Assembly: GCA_028554755.1 (NCBI GenBank)
Contig: JAPTOF010000003.1
Location: 21,326,501-21,390,500 of the forward strand
Direction of reading: 5' to 3'
Source of the DNA: Cordia subcordata
Taxonomy: Eukaryota; Streptophyta; Magnoliopsida; Boraginales; Cordiaceae
Length of the DNA: 64,000 nt
Both the position numbers and the translations under genes were made by a program. The notes below the pieces were generated by a model that was given only the letters and a program-made list of their open reading frames with translations, had not been told where the DNA came from and did not search any database. Positions 46,520-57,484 of this stretch are shown piece by piece (the first letter of the stretch is position 1; each line of letters begins with the position of its first letter).

Positions 46520-48340
46520 ATAGTATATGTCTATGATTTGGATTTTTCCTTTGTAGTTGTGTCAGTTCAATTAGTGCTTTAATTATTGTGCAATTGGTTC
46601 CTTACAATTAGAATGTCAGTGACACATAACAGTACGAGTTCCTAGATTAAATTCGGGACAAAAAAGGAACCTTTCATAGTGAACTTGTGAAAATGAACCA
46701 AGAGGCTGTATAGGCATTCCAAGGAGACCAATCTCCTCGTTGTAAGGCTAAAGTCTAGTCGAAGTTGTGGCAAAGAACGTGTACCTAGAAGGAAATCATT
46801 TTCATCCAAGTGCGACTCATGTGTATTCAGTCTGACTAACTCATTCACCTCAATATTAGTCATGTATTTCTTTGATCTAATCTTTTTCATCCAAGTGCGA
46901 CTCATTGTATTTAGTCTTGACCATTTTCCTACTATCCCTGGATTTCAATCAATATTGAAATCTTAGTCTAATGTGAAAGAAGGTATTGATAGAACCCGTT
47001 GTATGTGATAGACAAACTGAATCCAGATCCTTTATTAATTAATGATTGTTCTAATATTCCAACAAAATTGCGTCAACTGACATTTACTCACCAATCCTTT
47101 TAACGTACCAAATGGACCATAAAAATGCTAACCATTTTAGCATGGAATCAAAAATCAAAATCATTCCACACCAAGTCTAACCTACTTTTTTACTAATTGC
47201 TGGGGAGTGCAGAAATGTGGAAGAAAATGCACAATAAATATTATGTTATTGTGTTTGTTTTAAACGCAATATTATTAGGAGTCTGAGTAATCTTAATTTC
47301 CAAAAATGTCCATATATAACTCAAGAAATCAGTGATGAACAACACCGCGATGGTGTCATGCGCTCTTGATTACCACCTTATAGATATTTTGTGCGTTGAA
47401 CAGTTAGATTTGCAGAAAAAACAAGTCTACGCAGTCAACAAGTTCACTACTTTTTTGTGAGAAAATGAGGAGCGCTTCTGATTGCAAATCTTGTGTTAGA
47501 ATTTGCTGATCTTTTTGTATAAAAAACTCTAAAGAATTTAGTAACCATCGCACACATAAGATCCTGGTTCGTTATTGGCACCAATTACTTAATTGTAATA
47601 TGGAATTAATAGATTCCAAAAATGAAATCAAAGTTGAATCTTTTATCCATTCATTTTCATCCATACGGAATGCAATAACAGCTTTATCTTAGAACTGCTA
47701 ATCATTGCAAGCCTTGGTTTTGCTCAAATGTGGAGGAAAAATAGGAAAAGAATCTTCCACATACAGCAGCGGAACGAAGGAGTTCGGCGAAAGTAAGGGT
47801 GAAAATACTCGTTTTCTTTTTTCAATGTTGACCGATCTGATGGTGTTCAAATTTTAGTTGTAAAAAATTTACACAGGAGCTCGATCGAGAAGTTCGGATT
47901 TTATTTTTTATTTTGCATAAGTACTTTAATGTGACCAAAATCCGACTAACTTTTATAATTTTTAATACCTGACCAAATAGTTTTTCACTCCCAAAATTAA
48001 AAAATTTGAACCTAGAAATTCAAATATTCAAACCAATTTTTACCCTTAGATGAAAACTGAATAGGGTGATTAACAAAAAAATGGAAAAAGAGAGCCCATT
48101 ATTTTGAACTGGATGATGATGATGGCGGTGATGATGGTATACAATCACAATTTTACCATAACAAATACTAAAATTACAATTTTGACATGACAAATACTCA
48201 ATTCATACTATCATTGGCAAGATGTTTCTTTCCATATAAGTAACAAAGTAAAGATTAGAAAAAAGCAAAAAATTAAAAAAAAAATTGAAAAAGCCTAAAA
48301 TCCAAATATTTGAAATTTGATAAGGTTTGTGATATTTAAT
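46520..48340. other. Intergenic with receptor-kinase-flank-like segments
   Basis: AT-rich. 46915-47040 (ATTGAAATCTTAGTCTAATG and following) matches 52146-52263, and 47400-47520 (TTGCAGAAAAAAC..GTCAACAAG) resembles sequence upstream of the receptor kinase at 63180-63320. No gene was recognised; the ORF at 46642-46905 has no family signature. Confidence 0.4.
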
Positions 48341-48905
48341 GGGTTAAATGCACCATCACATCCTATGGTTTATAAAAATGATGCCACTGCCCCCTGTATT
48401 TTTTTAAACATCTAAAAGCTCTCTGTACTTTATAAATGTGGCATGAACACCTCAACCATTAATTATATTATTAATTTTAACAGAATTTGGGCAATACATG
48501 CTTTATATTTTACTTCTTTTAGAAGTACAGATTTTTGTAAAGAACTTACAGATTTTTGTGTAACTTACAGATCTTTGTAAAGAACTTATAGTTTTTTGTT
48601 ATTGACATTACATTTTTTTTAATGAATTTTACACTTTTTTGACAAATATATAGGACTAAAATTAATTTATATTTACTACAAATATTTCTTTTAGAAGTAC
48701 AGATTTTTGTAGAACTATTTGCACTTCTAAAAGAAGTAAAATATAAAGCGCGTATTGCCTAAATTTTGTTAAAATTAACGATATCGTTAACGATTGAGGT
48801 GTTCGTATACGTTTGGTAAAGTATGGGGGGGTTTAGATGCTTAAAAGAGCACGGGGGCAACGACGTTATTTTTGTAAACCACAGGGATAATGGTGCATTT
48901 AACTC
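48341..48905. mobile_element. MITE with 10-bp target duplication
   Basis: Ends GGGTTAAATGCACCAT and, inverted, GAGTTAAATGCACCAT. Flanked by GATATTTAAT at 48331-48340 and 48906-48915. The arms contain AACGTCGTTGCCCCCG / ATGATGCCACTGCCCCCTG. The interior has several ACAGATTTTTGTA(A)GAACTT repeats. The 9-10 bp duplication suggests Mutator-type; no coding capacity. Confidence 0.85.
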
Positions 48906-48915
48906 GATATTTAAT

Positions 48916-49861
48916 GAGTACCTGATTGGATACTTTTTTGGTCGGAACCTGAGAATGTTGAGGTGCACATATGAGATTTAAGAACTATAATTACTAACTT
49001 CAAGGCGCGTATCTAAATCACTATCTTAAAATTAAGGAATATTTTGCCCCAAACACTTGTGTGACAAAGTTACTGGAGAATTTCCTTGCAATGCAATGAA
49101 GTTCCTAGCTTAATGTTGTGTTTGGTATAAGCTTATTATAAGATACTTACCTTATTTGAATTTTATATAAAAAAGTATGATTTATTTTGAGTTTTTAAAA
49201 GATGTTTGTGATAAGATATCTTATCTATAATTGGAAAAAATAAGTCAAGGGTGGATTACTTATATGTTATAAGATAAACAGTAAAATGGATTTTATCCCC
49301 ATGTGTTTTGTGAAAGTTGCATAAAATTCCCTGTATTTTGAAAACTCGTTGATACACCCCTTTGATTTAAAATACATAACACTTTGGTCCTCACTGTTAG
49401 TTTTCCGTTAAAGTTAACAAAGAGTATAAAAAACACACGTACAACACATTTTGACTTGTTAATAAAGAAAAACTCAAGTTAATTGGTGCAAGTCCCCTCT
49501 ATGCTTTACAAATTGTGCAAAATTTTCCCCTCTAATTTTAAAAATGGTACAAAATCTCACCTCTAATTTTAAAAATAGTGCAAAATCCTCTCTTTAATTT
49601 GAAATAAGGTGTAAATACACCCCCAGATGAGTAAAAAATCAAAAACATTTTTATTAAATTATGTAAAGAGTTTAAATGACTCCTTATTAAACAAAACAAA
49701 TATAGGTTTACCTTTTGTCATTTTGACTGACACTACTACTTAATTATAACCATCTATTTACCAAACATGCCAATAACTTGTACATAGTACGTACATCGAA
49801 ATATTCCTCTCTTTCTATCACTTATTTATAAGTATCAAATTAAAGATGCTTATAAACACCT
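48916..49861. other. Intergenic, repeat-like, no gene
   Basis: Includes a hAT-MITE-like segment near 49125-49270 (TTTGGTATAAGCTTATTATAAG) and a MITE-like segment from about 49285 (CCCATGTGTTTTGTGAAAGTT) whose right end I could not place. Confidence 0.4.
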
Positions 49862-50192
49862 TGTTGAAGAATATTTTGGTTATTAATGTTATTTCCTTAT
49901 TCTATGGTATTAAGTTAGCAATAGTTTAGATTAGATAATTAGTCAAGTTGGTTTCCTTGTTATTCTAGTTTCCTTAAAATTCTAATTATTTTATTAGTCT
50001 AGCTTCTAGTCTTGCTCACCAAGTTATCATATATATAAATAGGCTCTTCTATTGTATTCATGAAGCATCAGTAATTCATAATGTATTCTTTATGAGTATT
50101 TTGCTTTTAGAGCCACCATTGGTGGTGGCTCCCACCATCTTCAGCACTTTCATATTTTCTCTCCATATTTTATATTTTATATATTTTCCACA
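49862..50192 (+). repeat. Left LTR of the TRIM-like element
   Basis: 331 bases, TG...CA, with a TATATATAAATAGG TATA-like region near 50030-50042 that could start transcription. It ends TATATATTTTCCACA. Confidence 0.93.
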
Positions 50193-50203
50193 TGGTATCA
50201 GAG
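50193..50203 (+). promoter_or_regulatory. Primer-binding site for initiator tRNA-Met
   Basis: TGGTATCAGAG begins at the first base after the LTR. It is the standard plant primer-binding sequence complementary to the 3' end of initiator tRNA-Met. Confidence 0.93.
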
Positions 50204-50436
50204 TCACCCTCCTAGTGGCTCGTTTCCCTTTAAAAAAAAATCAAGCGGTTGTGGTAGCCTATGAGTCACCCGACTATCTAATTCTAAATCCAAATCCAAG
50301 TCCAATCCAGTTTCCAATTGCTATCTTAATCTAAATTCCGTCCAATGGTCATGGGGATTCATTACACCAAAGTGGTGCACACGACCCCCAAATCAATCCT
50401 GATTCCATCCCTGTTCAAGGTTAGATAAACCGGGAT

Positions 50437-51073
50437 TAGAGGTGGCAAAACGGGTCCGGACCCCGCGGGTTGAACCGTTTGACCCGCATAAATGTAGGAT
50501 TAGGATTTAGCATTTCATAACCTGCAAGGCAAACGGGTGGACCCGACCCAGCCCGCGCTATGGGCGGGTCACGAGTATCTTTTTTCTTTTAAATACATAT
50601 AAGTTTAAAGTTAAAAACTTTAAGTTTTTTTCTTCTTATTGCACTTTATAGTTTACAGCTTTAGTGGCCATATTTGAGGCTTTGATTGGAGCTATGGACT
50701 ATGATAATTATTGTCTTATTTTGTTAATGTTAGTTTGTGATTAGGTGTTTAATTTCAATTTTAAATTATTGATTGTGTTTGTGACATTTAGTTCATTAAC
50801 TTTAACTAATTTTAGGTGCCTTATTTGTTATTTTTTTTGTCAAACAGGTGATAAGTGTTTATTAATTACTACTTAATTTTTTGGTTTTATTTATTTTTAA
50901 ATAATATTAAAATACCAAAAAATTAAGCAGATCAACCCGCGAACCCGCGGAGCTGCGGGTGTGGATGGGGGATGCGGGCACCCGCATGAATCCAACTTGA
51001 CCCGAGTCGCGGAACCGCATAACCAGCGCTAAACGGGTTCGGTTGGCCCGCGGGTGCTCGTTTGCCATCTCTA
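50437..51073. mobile_element. hAT-like MITE nested in the TRIM-like element
   Basis: Ends TAGAGGTGGCAAA and inverted TAGAGATGGCAAA, with GC-rich subterminal ACCCGC/GCGGGT motifs. Flanks are ACCGGGAT (50429-50436) and ACTGGGGT (51074-51081), an 8-bp duplication with two differences. Ends and duplication length fit hAT elements. Its 637 bases have no transposase. Confidence 0.85.
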
Positions 51074-51193
51074 ACTGGGGTGACCATGGTGAGCTCTGAG
51101 TGAGACGAGCCGTGGTGACCCATCATTTCCATCAAGGTCAAGTTTTCTTTTTAAAACCTTTCAAACTCAAAGTCATATCTCTAATACCGCCTT

Positions 51194-51208
51194 GAGTTTG
51201 AGAGGGGG
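51194..51208 (+). promoter_or_regulatory. Polypurine tract of the TRIM-like element
   Basis: GAGTTTGAGAGGGGG abuts the right LTR and is the expected primer for plus-strand DNA synthesis. Confidence 0.85.
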
Positions 51209-51538
51209 TGTTGAAAAATATTTTGGTTATTAATGTTATTTTCTTATTCTATGGTATTAAGTTAGCAATTGTTGAGATTAGATAATTAATCAAATTGGTT
51301 TTCTTATTATTCTAGCTTCCATAGAATTCTAATTACTTTATTAGTCTAGCTTTTAGTCCTGTTCACTAAGTTATTATATCTATAAATACGCTCCTCTATT
51401 ATATTTATGAACATCAATAATTCATAATATATTCTTTATGAATATTTCGCTTTTAGAGCCACCATTAGTAATTTCTCCAACCATCTTCAGCACTTTCATA
51501 TTTTCTCTTCATATATTTTGTTTTATATATTTTCCACA
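51209..51538 (+). repeat. Right LTR of the TRIM-like element
   Basis: 330 bases, closely matching 49862-50192 with scattered substitutions and small indels. It is followed by the CACCT target duplication. Confidence 0.93.
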
Positions 51539-51749
51539 CACCTAAAGGTAAGCAAATCCAAACGGGCTTTAAGTATACTTTCCAACACAAGTTGCATTTC
51601 TACATGTCCGTTGCACCTACTGGTGACCAAGTTGGACTTCTCGTTCTAGCTTTGGTTGCTTGACTATTGATGGTTCCAAAGTCTTGAGTACCAATGGGGT
51701 TGAGTTCTGTGACTATTACTTGTATACTTTTAATTATTTTATATGTATA

Positions 51750-52263
51750 AAAATTTTAAGTTTATAAATATGAGACTTAGAAAATGCTAGTAGACCATTT
51801 TATTAAAATTGAGGGGGAAAAAGAAAGCGATAAATTAGTCATTGACTTGAACATGAATACTCACTATTCATTGCTCATCCAGTAGATTTAAAAAGTTGTA
51901 AGTAGTTTTCTACCTTGCTTCATTTTAGTTTTAAAATGTAAAATTAAGAGTGATACCTTATTAATTTATGATGCATAAAAATGAAAACAATCATTTTCCA
52001 ATGTGAACATCCAACAACAAAATAAAAATGGTTGTTGGCGAGTTTGATTGCAGGAAAAGACGTCAACACAGTCAACATCTTAGTGACAGCTGATGCAGCA
52101 CGCGTCCAGACGTGGAACAAGAAAGCAATGACTAAAAGTTTTATCGCTACCATTCCCGGATTTCCATCAATGAAATCTTAGTCTAATGTGAAAAAGGTAT
52201 CAATAAAACTCCTTATATGTGGTAAACAAAATGGATCGAGATCTTCTATTAACTAATACTTAA
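51750..52263 (-). other. Receptor-kinase flanks without the gene (possible deletion scar)
   Basis: 51750-52025 resembles 58190-58580, the sequence 3' of the receptor kinase (shared TTTTATTAAAATTGAGG, CCTTGCTTCATTTTAGT, GTGAACATC). 52040-52100 resembles 63190-63240 upstream of it (GAGTT-GATTGCAGGAAAAGA, TTAGTGACA). In the intact locus these are about 4.6 kb apart; here they touch. 52146-52263 also matches 46915-47040. The deletion interpretation is an inference. Confidence 0.5.
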
Positions 52264-52313
52264 TTTACTATTTTCAACATTTCGTCCCTGCAAATTATTG
52301 CATTGTCAAGAAA

Positions 52314-52790
52314 TTACCTTTCTGGCAAACTTGCAGGACCCCGATCAATACAAAGCTGCACTCTATTAATAAAAGCCACAAGCTGTGCACCGATAACAGA
52401 TTGGTGACCAAGAAAACTAAAAAAGCCAAGAACAAACCTGCCACCATGATCACGAACAATACCACCAGCACCTGCCCGCTGTACGTCCTGACATACGCTG
52501 CCATCGAGGTTCAGCTTATAGACACCAACTTCAGCAACATGCAAATCACCTCGCCATTGATCACTTCTCAACAAGCCCGCTTGATAGAGCTGTAAACAAA
52601 CCTGTCAACATTCCACAGCAAGCCCGCTTCATAGAGCTGTAAACAAACCTTTCAACATTCCAAATAATGCGATCAGAAACAAAACCAATACCTTGATGCT
52701 TAGAGCTGCTCCGTTCCAGCCATATAAACCAAAGAATGATAATGGGAAGCAAAACACGAATATGCCGACTTGCCTCAACCATTTTTTTTA
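52314..52790 (-). pseudogene. Plant LINE-type RNase H domain remnant
   Basis: The minus-strand frame 52574-52314 reads YKLNLDGSVCQDVQRAG and AGGIVRDHGGRFVLGFFSFLG, the start of the RNase H-like domain found at the C-terminus of plant LINE ORF2 and in solo host genes. Upstream, in the frame from 52782, LLPIIILWFIWLERSSSKHQ and IWNVERF match the linker that usually precedes it. Two stops and a 47-base tandem duplication (52572-52665) separate the parts. The catalytic Asp in NLDGS is present, but the domain is cut short after CIDRG. No reverse transcriptase is visible, so the piece is 5'-truncated or a gene fragment. Confidence 0.7.
52572..52665. repeat. 47-bp tandem duplication in the RNase H remnant
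   Basis: CAAGCCCGCTTGATAGAGCT... at 52572 repeats at 52619 with two differences. Confidence 0.95.
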
Positions 52791-52979
52791 GTAAATACTT
52801 ACAATTTAAGAAAACATTTAGTTCACCAAATTAGTTAAGTTATTTTAGTCATATTTGGTTAAATATTTAATAACGACAATTAAACTGAATGCTTATTTTA
52901 AAAAATCATGATTAATTTGAATCTCCACTGGGATTCAAGTTTTCTCTTCAGTTGATGATATCCCTCGGCCCAAAGGGAT

Positions 52980-53160
52980 TATTGGATGTGACAAGATTGG
53001 ATTGCCATATATTCGGCTAGTGTAGTATTCTTTTTCTTTTCCACATTTATTTTCTGTAAAAGTTTATTAAACTGGGGGCTTTGACGCCCTATTTCTTCGT
53101 ACTTCATGATTGGCTGAATAAAACTCAGGGAATTTTCCCTGTTGCCGAAGAAAAAATATT
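52980..53160 (+). repeat. Possible LINE 3' end
   Basis: GGGGGCTTTGACGCCCT, an AATAAAACTCAGGGAA segment and a final AAGAAAAAAT resemble the 3' untranslated end of plant LINEs. It is short and not linked to the antisense RNase H remnant. Confidence 0.3.
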
Positions 53161-53221
53161 GAAATAATGGAAACTTTGATTATGTTTACAGGCTAATTAG
53201 ACTATATCCTTAAAATATTAT

Positions 53222-53590
53222 AGGTTAATTTACACAGTTTAAAAGTCCTCATTATTTTATTCATATTTGTATTAATTTGAATAATTTTGTTAAATATAAA
53301 GAACCAATATAAAATTTTTTAAATAATGAAAACTAACGTAATTGTTTAGGGACTAATATGACTTTATAGTAAAATGTTATGAATTAATTTGAACATTATA
53401 AAATAATAAGAGTATAGTTAGAGAAAAATAACATTGTTAGGGTCTTATAACATAATTTATACATTTGAATTTAATGATTTTTTTCACCTTATATATCAAC
53501 ACTTGCGAAAGTATAAAATTTAGTTTATAATCTCTCAAATAGGAGCTGATGTGACATGTGTCTTTAAGCTACATTCATAAGAACTTTAAA
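53222..53590. repeat. Direct repeat of about 370 bp, copy 1
   Basis: Shares TAGTTAGAGAAAAATAACA, CTTATAACATAATTTATA, TTTAATGAT.TTTTTCACCTTATA and GATGTGACATGTGTCTTT with 53723-54088. Contains a minor-block motif similar to the GGACTAATTTGA repeats of the duplicated units. Confidence 0.85.
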
Positions 53591-53722
53591 CCAAATATTG
53601 AATATGCTTACTTATAAATCCCTATCCAATAAAACTCATCCTCTTTCTCTATATTTAGGTCCCAAGATCGTGTCCATCTTAATGTAAGCAGCAAATCTTT
53701 TCCAATTTCCAATTCTACTTCT

Positions 53723-54088
53723 AATTAATTTAAATAGTTTAAAAGTGCTCATCATTTTACTCATATTTAACTAATTTGAATAACTTTGTTATTTATAAAA
53801 AAACAATATAAAATTTTTTGAATAATAAAAAATAATGTGATTGTTAAGGGACTAATTTGACTATGTATTGAAATATTATGAATTAAATTGAACATTTCAA
53901 AAAATAAGAGCTTAGTTAGAGAAAAATAACAATGTTAAGGGCTTATAACATAATTTATAAATTTGAATTTAATGATCTTTTTCACCTTATACAGTACCAC
54001 TTGCGAGAGTATAAAATTTAGTTTATACACTCTCAATAAGAATTGATGTGACATGTGTCTTTGAACTCCATTCTTAAGAACTTTAAAC
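53723..54088. repeat. Direct repeat of about 370 bp, copy 2
   Basis: Second copy of 53222-53590, about 500 bases downstream, same orientation, clearly diverged. Function is unknown. Confidence 0.85.
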
Positions 54089-57000
54089 TATTATATAGAT
54101 AGATTAGCTAGAGTTGATTAATTTAAATGTGTTCAGTAAATTAGTTGATGGGTTAGGTGATAGATAAAGAATGATATAAAGAATGAAAAATGAATTAAAA
54201 ATTAAAGAACTAAAATATTTAAAATTAAAAGCTCGATATTAAAATTAACAAATAACAAGTAAATAAGTTTAAATAAATAAATAAACAAAACTTTAAAAAA
54301 TAATTCCAAACTAAAATACAACAAATTGTTTTTTACACAATAATAATTTTTCATTCTTTCACCAAACAATAGAATGAAAGATTGTCAGAATCACCCCTTT
54401 CTAGAAGGATCATCTAGAAAGCAATTCGTTTTGTTTCTATTCGGAGAAAAAGCTGACATAGATGTTATGGGTAGAACTTTTTTGTCATTTGGTTAGGTAT
54501 ATTGTCTCCTCCTTGGACTGAAAAATCCAAGAAAGGCTCTTTGGGTCATATTGATTGGTTTAAAGGCCTGAAAGAGAACGTTGTTTTCGGGGGATGATAC
54601 CTGTTGGTACTAGACTTTGGAAACAAAAAAAAGTTAAATCAAATTCATTTGGGGTATTCTCTCAATTCTAATAAAAAGAAATCGGATCAAGTATGAGGTG
54701 GCAAAATTTTTTAACTGTGAAATTGGGGTCAATATTTTTATAAAACAATTGCAGACAGGGACAACAATATCAAATTCTTGCAAATTTTCCATAAGGGTAA
54801 AATTTTCTACACCAGACCGAAGGACAGTCTAGTTACAATTTTTCATGTTGAAAAGTTAAACTGACTTTCATAGTCTCCAAGAATAATTTTGGTCTTATAT
54901 CTTAAAATTTTATTTGTGCCTAAAGTCGATGAAGTTTTGGGTTTAAATTGAAGAGTCAAAATGTTTTACTCTCTTTTGCCATTTTCACTTAATATTTAAA
55001 TAATAAATAATTTCATAATTTTTAATTTAATAGGTAGATAAAACTAATGTCTAAAATTTACATTTAAAATATAATAAAATAAAAACATATCACGAAAAGC
55101 TATCAATAGTTTATTATTATTAGTTTCAAAATGCCCTTCTAGTAAATTAGACAATGAACAACTATTTCAAAAGTAGAGTTAAATACTATCTCATTTAGCA
55201 AAAGTCTGTTTCATGTAAAATGACTAATTACATTTTCGTCTATACCCTACTAACTAAGATGAACATTATACATTTGTGTACCTTGCATATATCATATATT
55301 TAGATAAGCACTATATAATAGTTACTTTAGTTAACCATATATTAAAAATGACAATTTTTGGGACATTAGGAGTGGGCGGTGGCAGAGGGAGGCTTGTTCT
55401 TATTTTCAGTGATAGTATCGGGATTATGAGGATATTTTTGTACCACAGGAGAGTCTATAGAAGGTGTAATGATCGTGAAAAAAAAAATGGTTTCTATAAC
55501 CATTGTTTTAGCATCATTCATAGGAAGGAAAAAAAAAACAATGCTCATCATGAATTCTTCTGGGTCAACGTTTATGACCTCCTGATTAAACCATGAAAGT
55601 TCTTGTGATATTAAGAATGGATAGCCATCAACATGTGTGGCACTATACAAGTGACCTTAATAGTTTTATATTCAAGATCATGATGCAATCTGAATCTTTC
55701 ACCTTGATTCTCAATCATAAATAACCATTCTATCATAGTATTATTACCTTGTTCAAATTTGACTCAAATAATAAAAGTTGTACTATGATGTAGCATTTTA
55801 TCATAATACGATACAATTTGACATGATATGATTTGATAAATGACATGACATGATATGACTTGATTGGTGGATACTCGCCTTCTCGTGAAATTCTGGGATC
55901 CCACTTCTGGCATGCTTGTGTTTGACAGGGCTTATACCACTATCATGGGGGCCTTGTACCCACCTATGATTTGTGCCTATGAGGGCTTTGTACACATCTA
56001 TGATTTGTGTCTATGGGGGCCTTATACCCGTTACTTGATATGATCATGATTGATTCTTGATTATGACATGAGGGTCGCATCTCTCACCATGAGTTTATTA
56101 TGATTAAATCGCTACAGCATAGTCACAACTCATGCTATATGATACTTGGAATACTCTTTTTATCTAAACCTGTTACGTGTAACTCTTGGTATGATTAATA
56201 TGAATTCTAAGTCTGTACGCTCCCATATTTTCTTATTGTGTTTTCAGGAACGTGTTTCTTGTTTCAACTTTCTTATTATTTCCAAAATTCACGTTTTGTT
56301 CTATTTTTTGGAGAAGACCTTACTTACTGAGCATTTGATTCGCTCACCCTTGTTATTATTTTTCTTACAGATAACATCAAATAAGGAGATGCACTCTAGT
56401 GAGAGGTGGTGACTTTGTCTTTTCCTTATTAGTGTCTTGAGATAAGATTTTTGTGACGAGAAACTATATGGATATGTTTTGGTCTATGTTAAAAATGTTG
56501 GTTTGGCAATGACTTGTATCCAAATATTTGGAGCTTTGCGAGTAAATTGAAGTATATAGTTTATTTCATTAATTTGTGGTATCTAGTGTTTTAAATGATT
56601 TGTTAAGATTTTGGTAGCCTTGTGGTTCGAGGGGTTTACTCCTCTTGATCCACGGCGTGTCACGTTTTGAGCCTTAAGTTTTTGGGGTGTGACAGAAGGT
56701 TACCTAATAGTATATCCTATTGTGAGAGTCCAAGGAACTTTAACAAAAATATTAGAACTAAGAGTACAAATAACTTAATAGTTATTAAGATATTAGCATG
56801 AACTTTATCTAATGTAAGACCGTAATTTCATTGCATTCAATTGTTTATGGTTTGGCAAAGTACAAAACTCCTATATGGTTAGCATTCTTAAGGTAATCAT
56901 TATGGCCATGATAATTGTTTCAGGAATTGAATCAATTAATATGAAGTTGTGATGAACTCACTAATTGATAGGAATATCCAAATAACATATTCAATTGGGA

Positions 57001-57109
57001 ATTGGATGAGTAAATGCGAAACTGTTTGCAAATATCTTAAGCAAGGTTACAATATTCTCATTCTACATCTCTACATTCATTATTCTAATGTATTTCAATA
57101 TATCTTATA
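54089..57109. other. Intergenic, no recognisable gene
   Basis: AT-rich with several unrelated short frames. 55840-56700 looks like retrotransposon LTR or other repeat sequence: ATGACATGATATGA runs, a 45-base motif repeated about 2.5 times at 55930-56035 (CCTATGATTTGTGCCTATG), and a GTGTCACGTTTTGAGCC ... GGGGTGTGACA end near 56655-56693. I could not find a matching second end. Confidence 0.4.
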
Positions 57110-57475
57110 GAGTAAATTACATATTACCTTTCTGTACTCTGACCTCTGTGCACTATACCCCTTGTAGTATCAAAACTAGCTAATTATCTCTCTATATTTT
57201 CACATATGTACACCATACCCTTTGTAGTATCAGAACTTGCTAATTACAACCCTAAAGTTCTTAAAAGTGTGCAAAATACCCCCCTAAAATATATGATGAC
57301 ATGGGGTATTTTACACACTTTTAAAAATTTCAGGGGATAATTAACTAATTTTAATACTACAGGAGGATAAGGTGCACATAGGTCAGAGTACAAGGGATAA
57401 TTAGCTAATTTTAATACTACAGTATGTATGATGCACATAAATTAAAGTATAGGGGAGCAATATGCAATTTACTCT
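57110..57475. mobile_element. MITE with 9-bp target duplication (GAGTAAATTG family)
   Basis: Flanked by TATCTTATA at 57101-57109 and 57476-57484. Ends GAGTAAATTACATATTACC and the inverse of AGAGTAAATTGCATATTG. Same family as 34257-34651 (shared CTCTGAC, ACCATACCC, TAGTAT.AAAACTAGCTAATTA). No coding capacity. Confidence 0.85.
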
Positions 57476-57484
57476 TATCTTATA

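Larger units (their letters stand above)
49862..51538 (+). mobile_element. TRIM-like miniature LTR retrotransposon with nested hAT MITE
   Basis: Two LTRs of about 330 bases (49862-50192 and 51209-51538) start TGTTGAA and end TTCCACA. They are flanked by CACCT at 49857-49861 and 51539-51543. A primer-binding site directly follows the left LTR and a polypurine tract precedes the right LTR. The internal region is 1016 bases, of which 637 are a nested MITE, leaving under 400 bases with no gag or pol. The LTRs differ at scattered sites, so insertion is not very recent. It would need enzymes in trans. Confidence 0.93.

Noticed and set aside
49285..49640. MITE-like segment starting near CCCATGTGTTTTGTG
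   Set aside because: I could not find a matching inverted end or a target duplication.
49862..50192. Cassandra-type TRIM (5S rRNA in the LTR)
   Set aside because: I saw no 5S rRNA-like sequence in either LTR.
50193..50203. TGGTATCAGAG as part of a tRNA gene
   Set aside because: It directly follows an LTR and lacks the rest of a tRNA; it is a primer-binding site.
55276..55650. Two opposite-strand frames of about 100 codons
   Set aside because: They overlap fully, have no recognisable motif and are made of A/T-rich low-complexity sequence.
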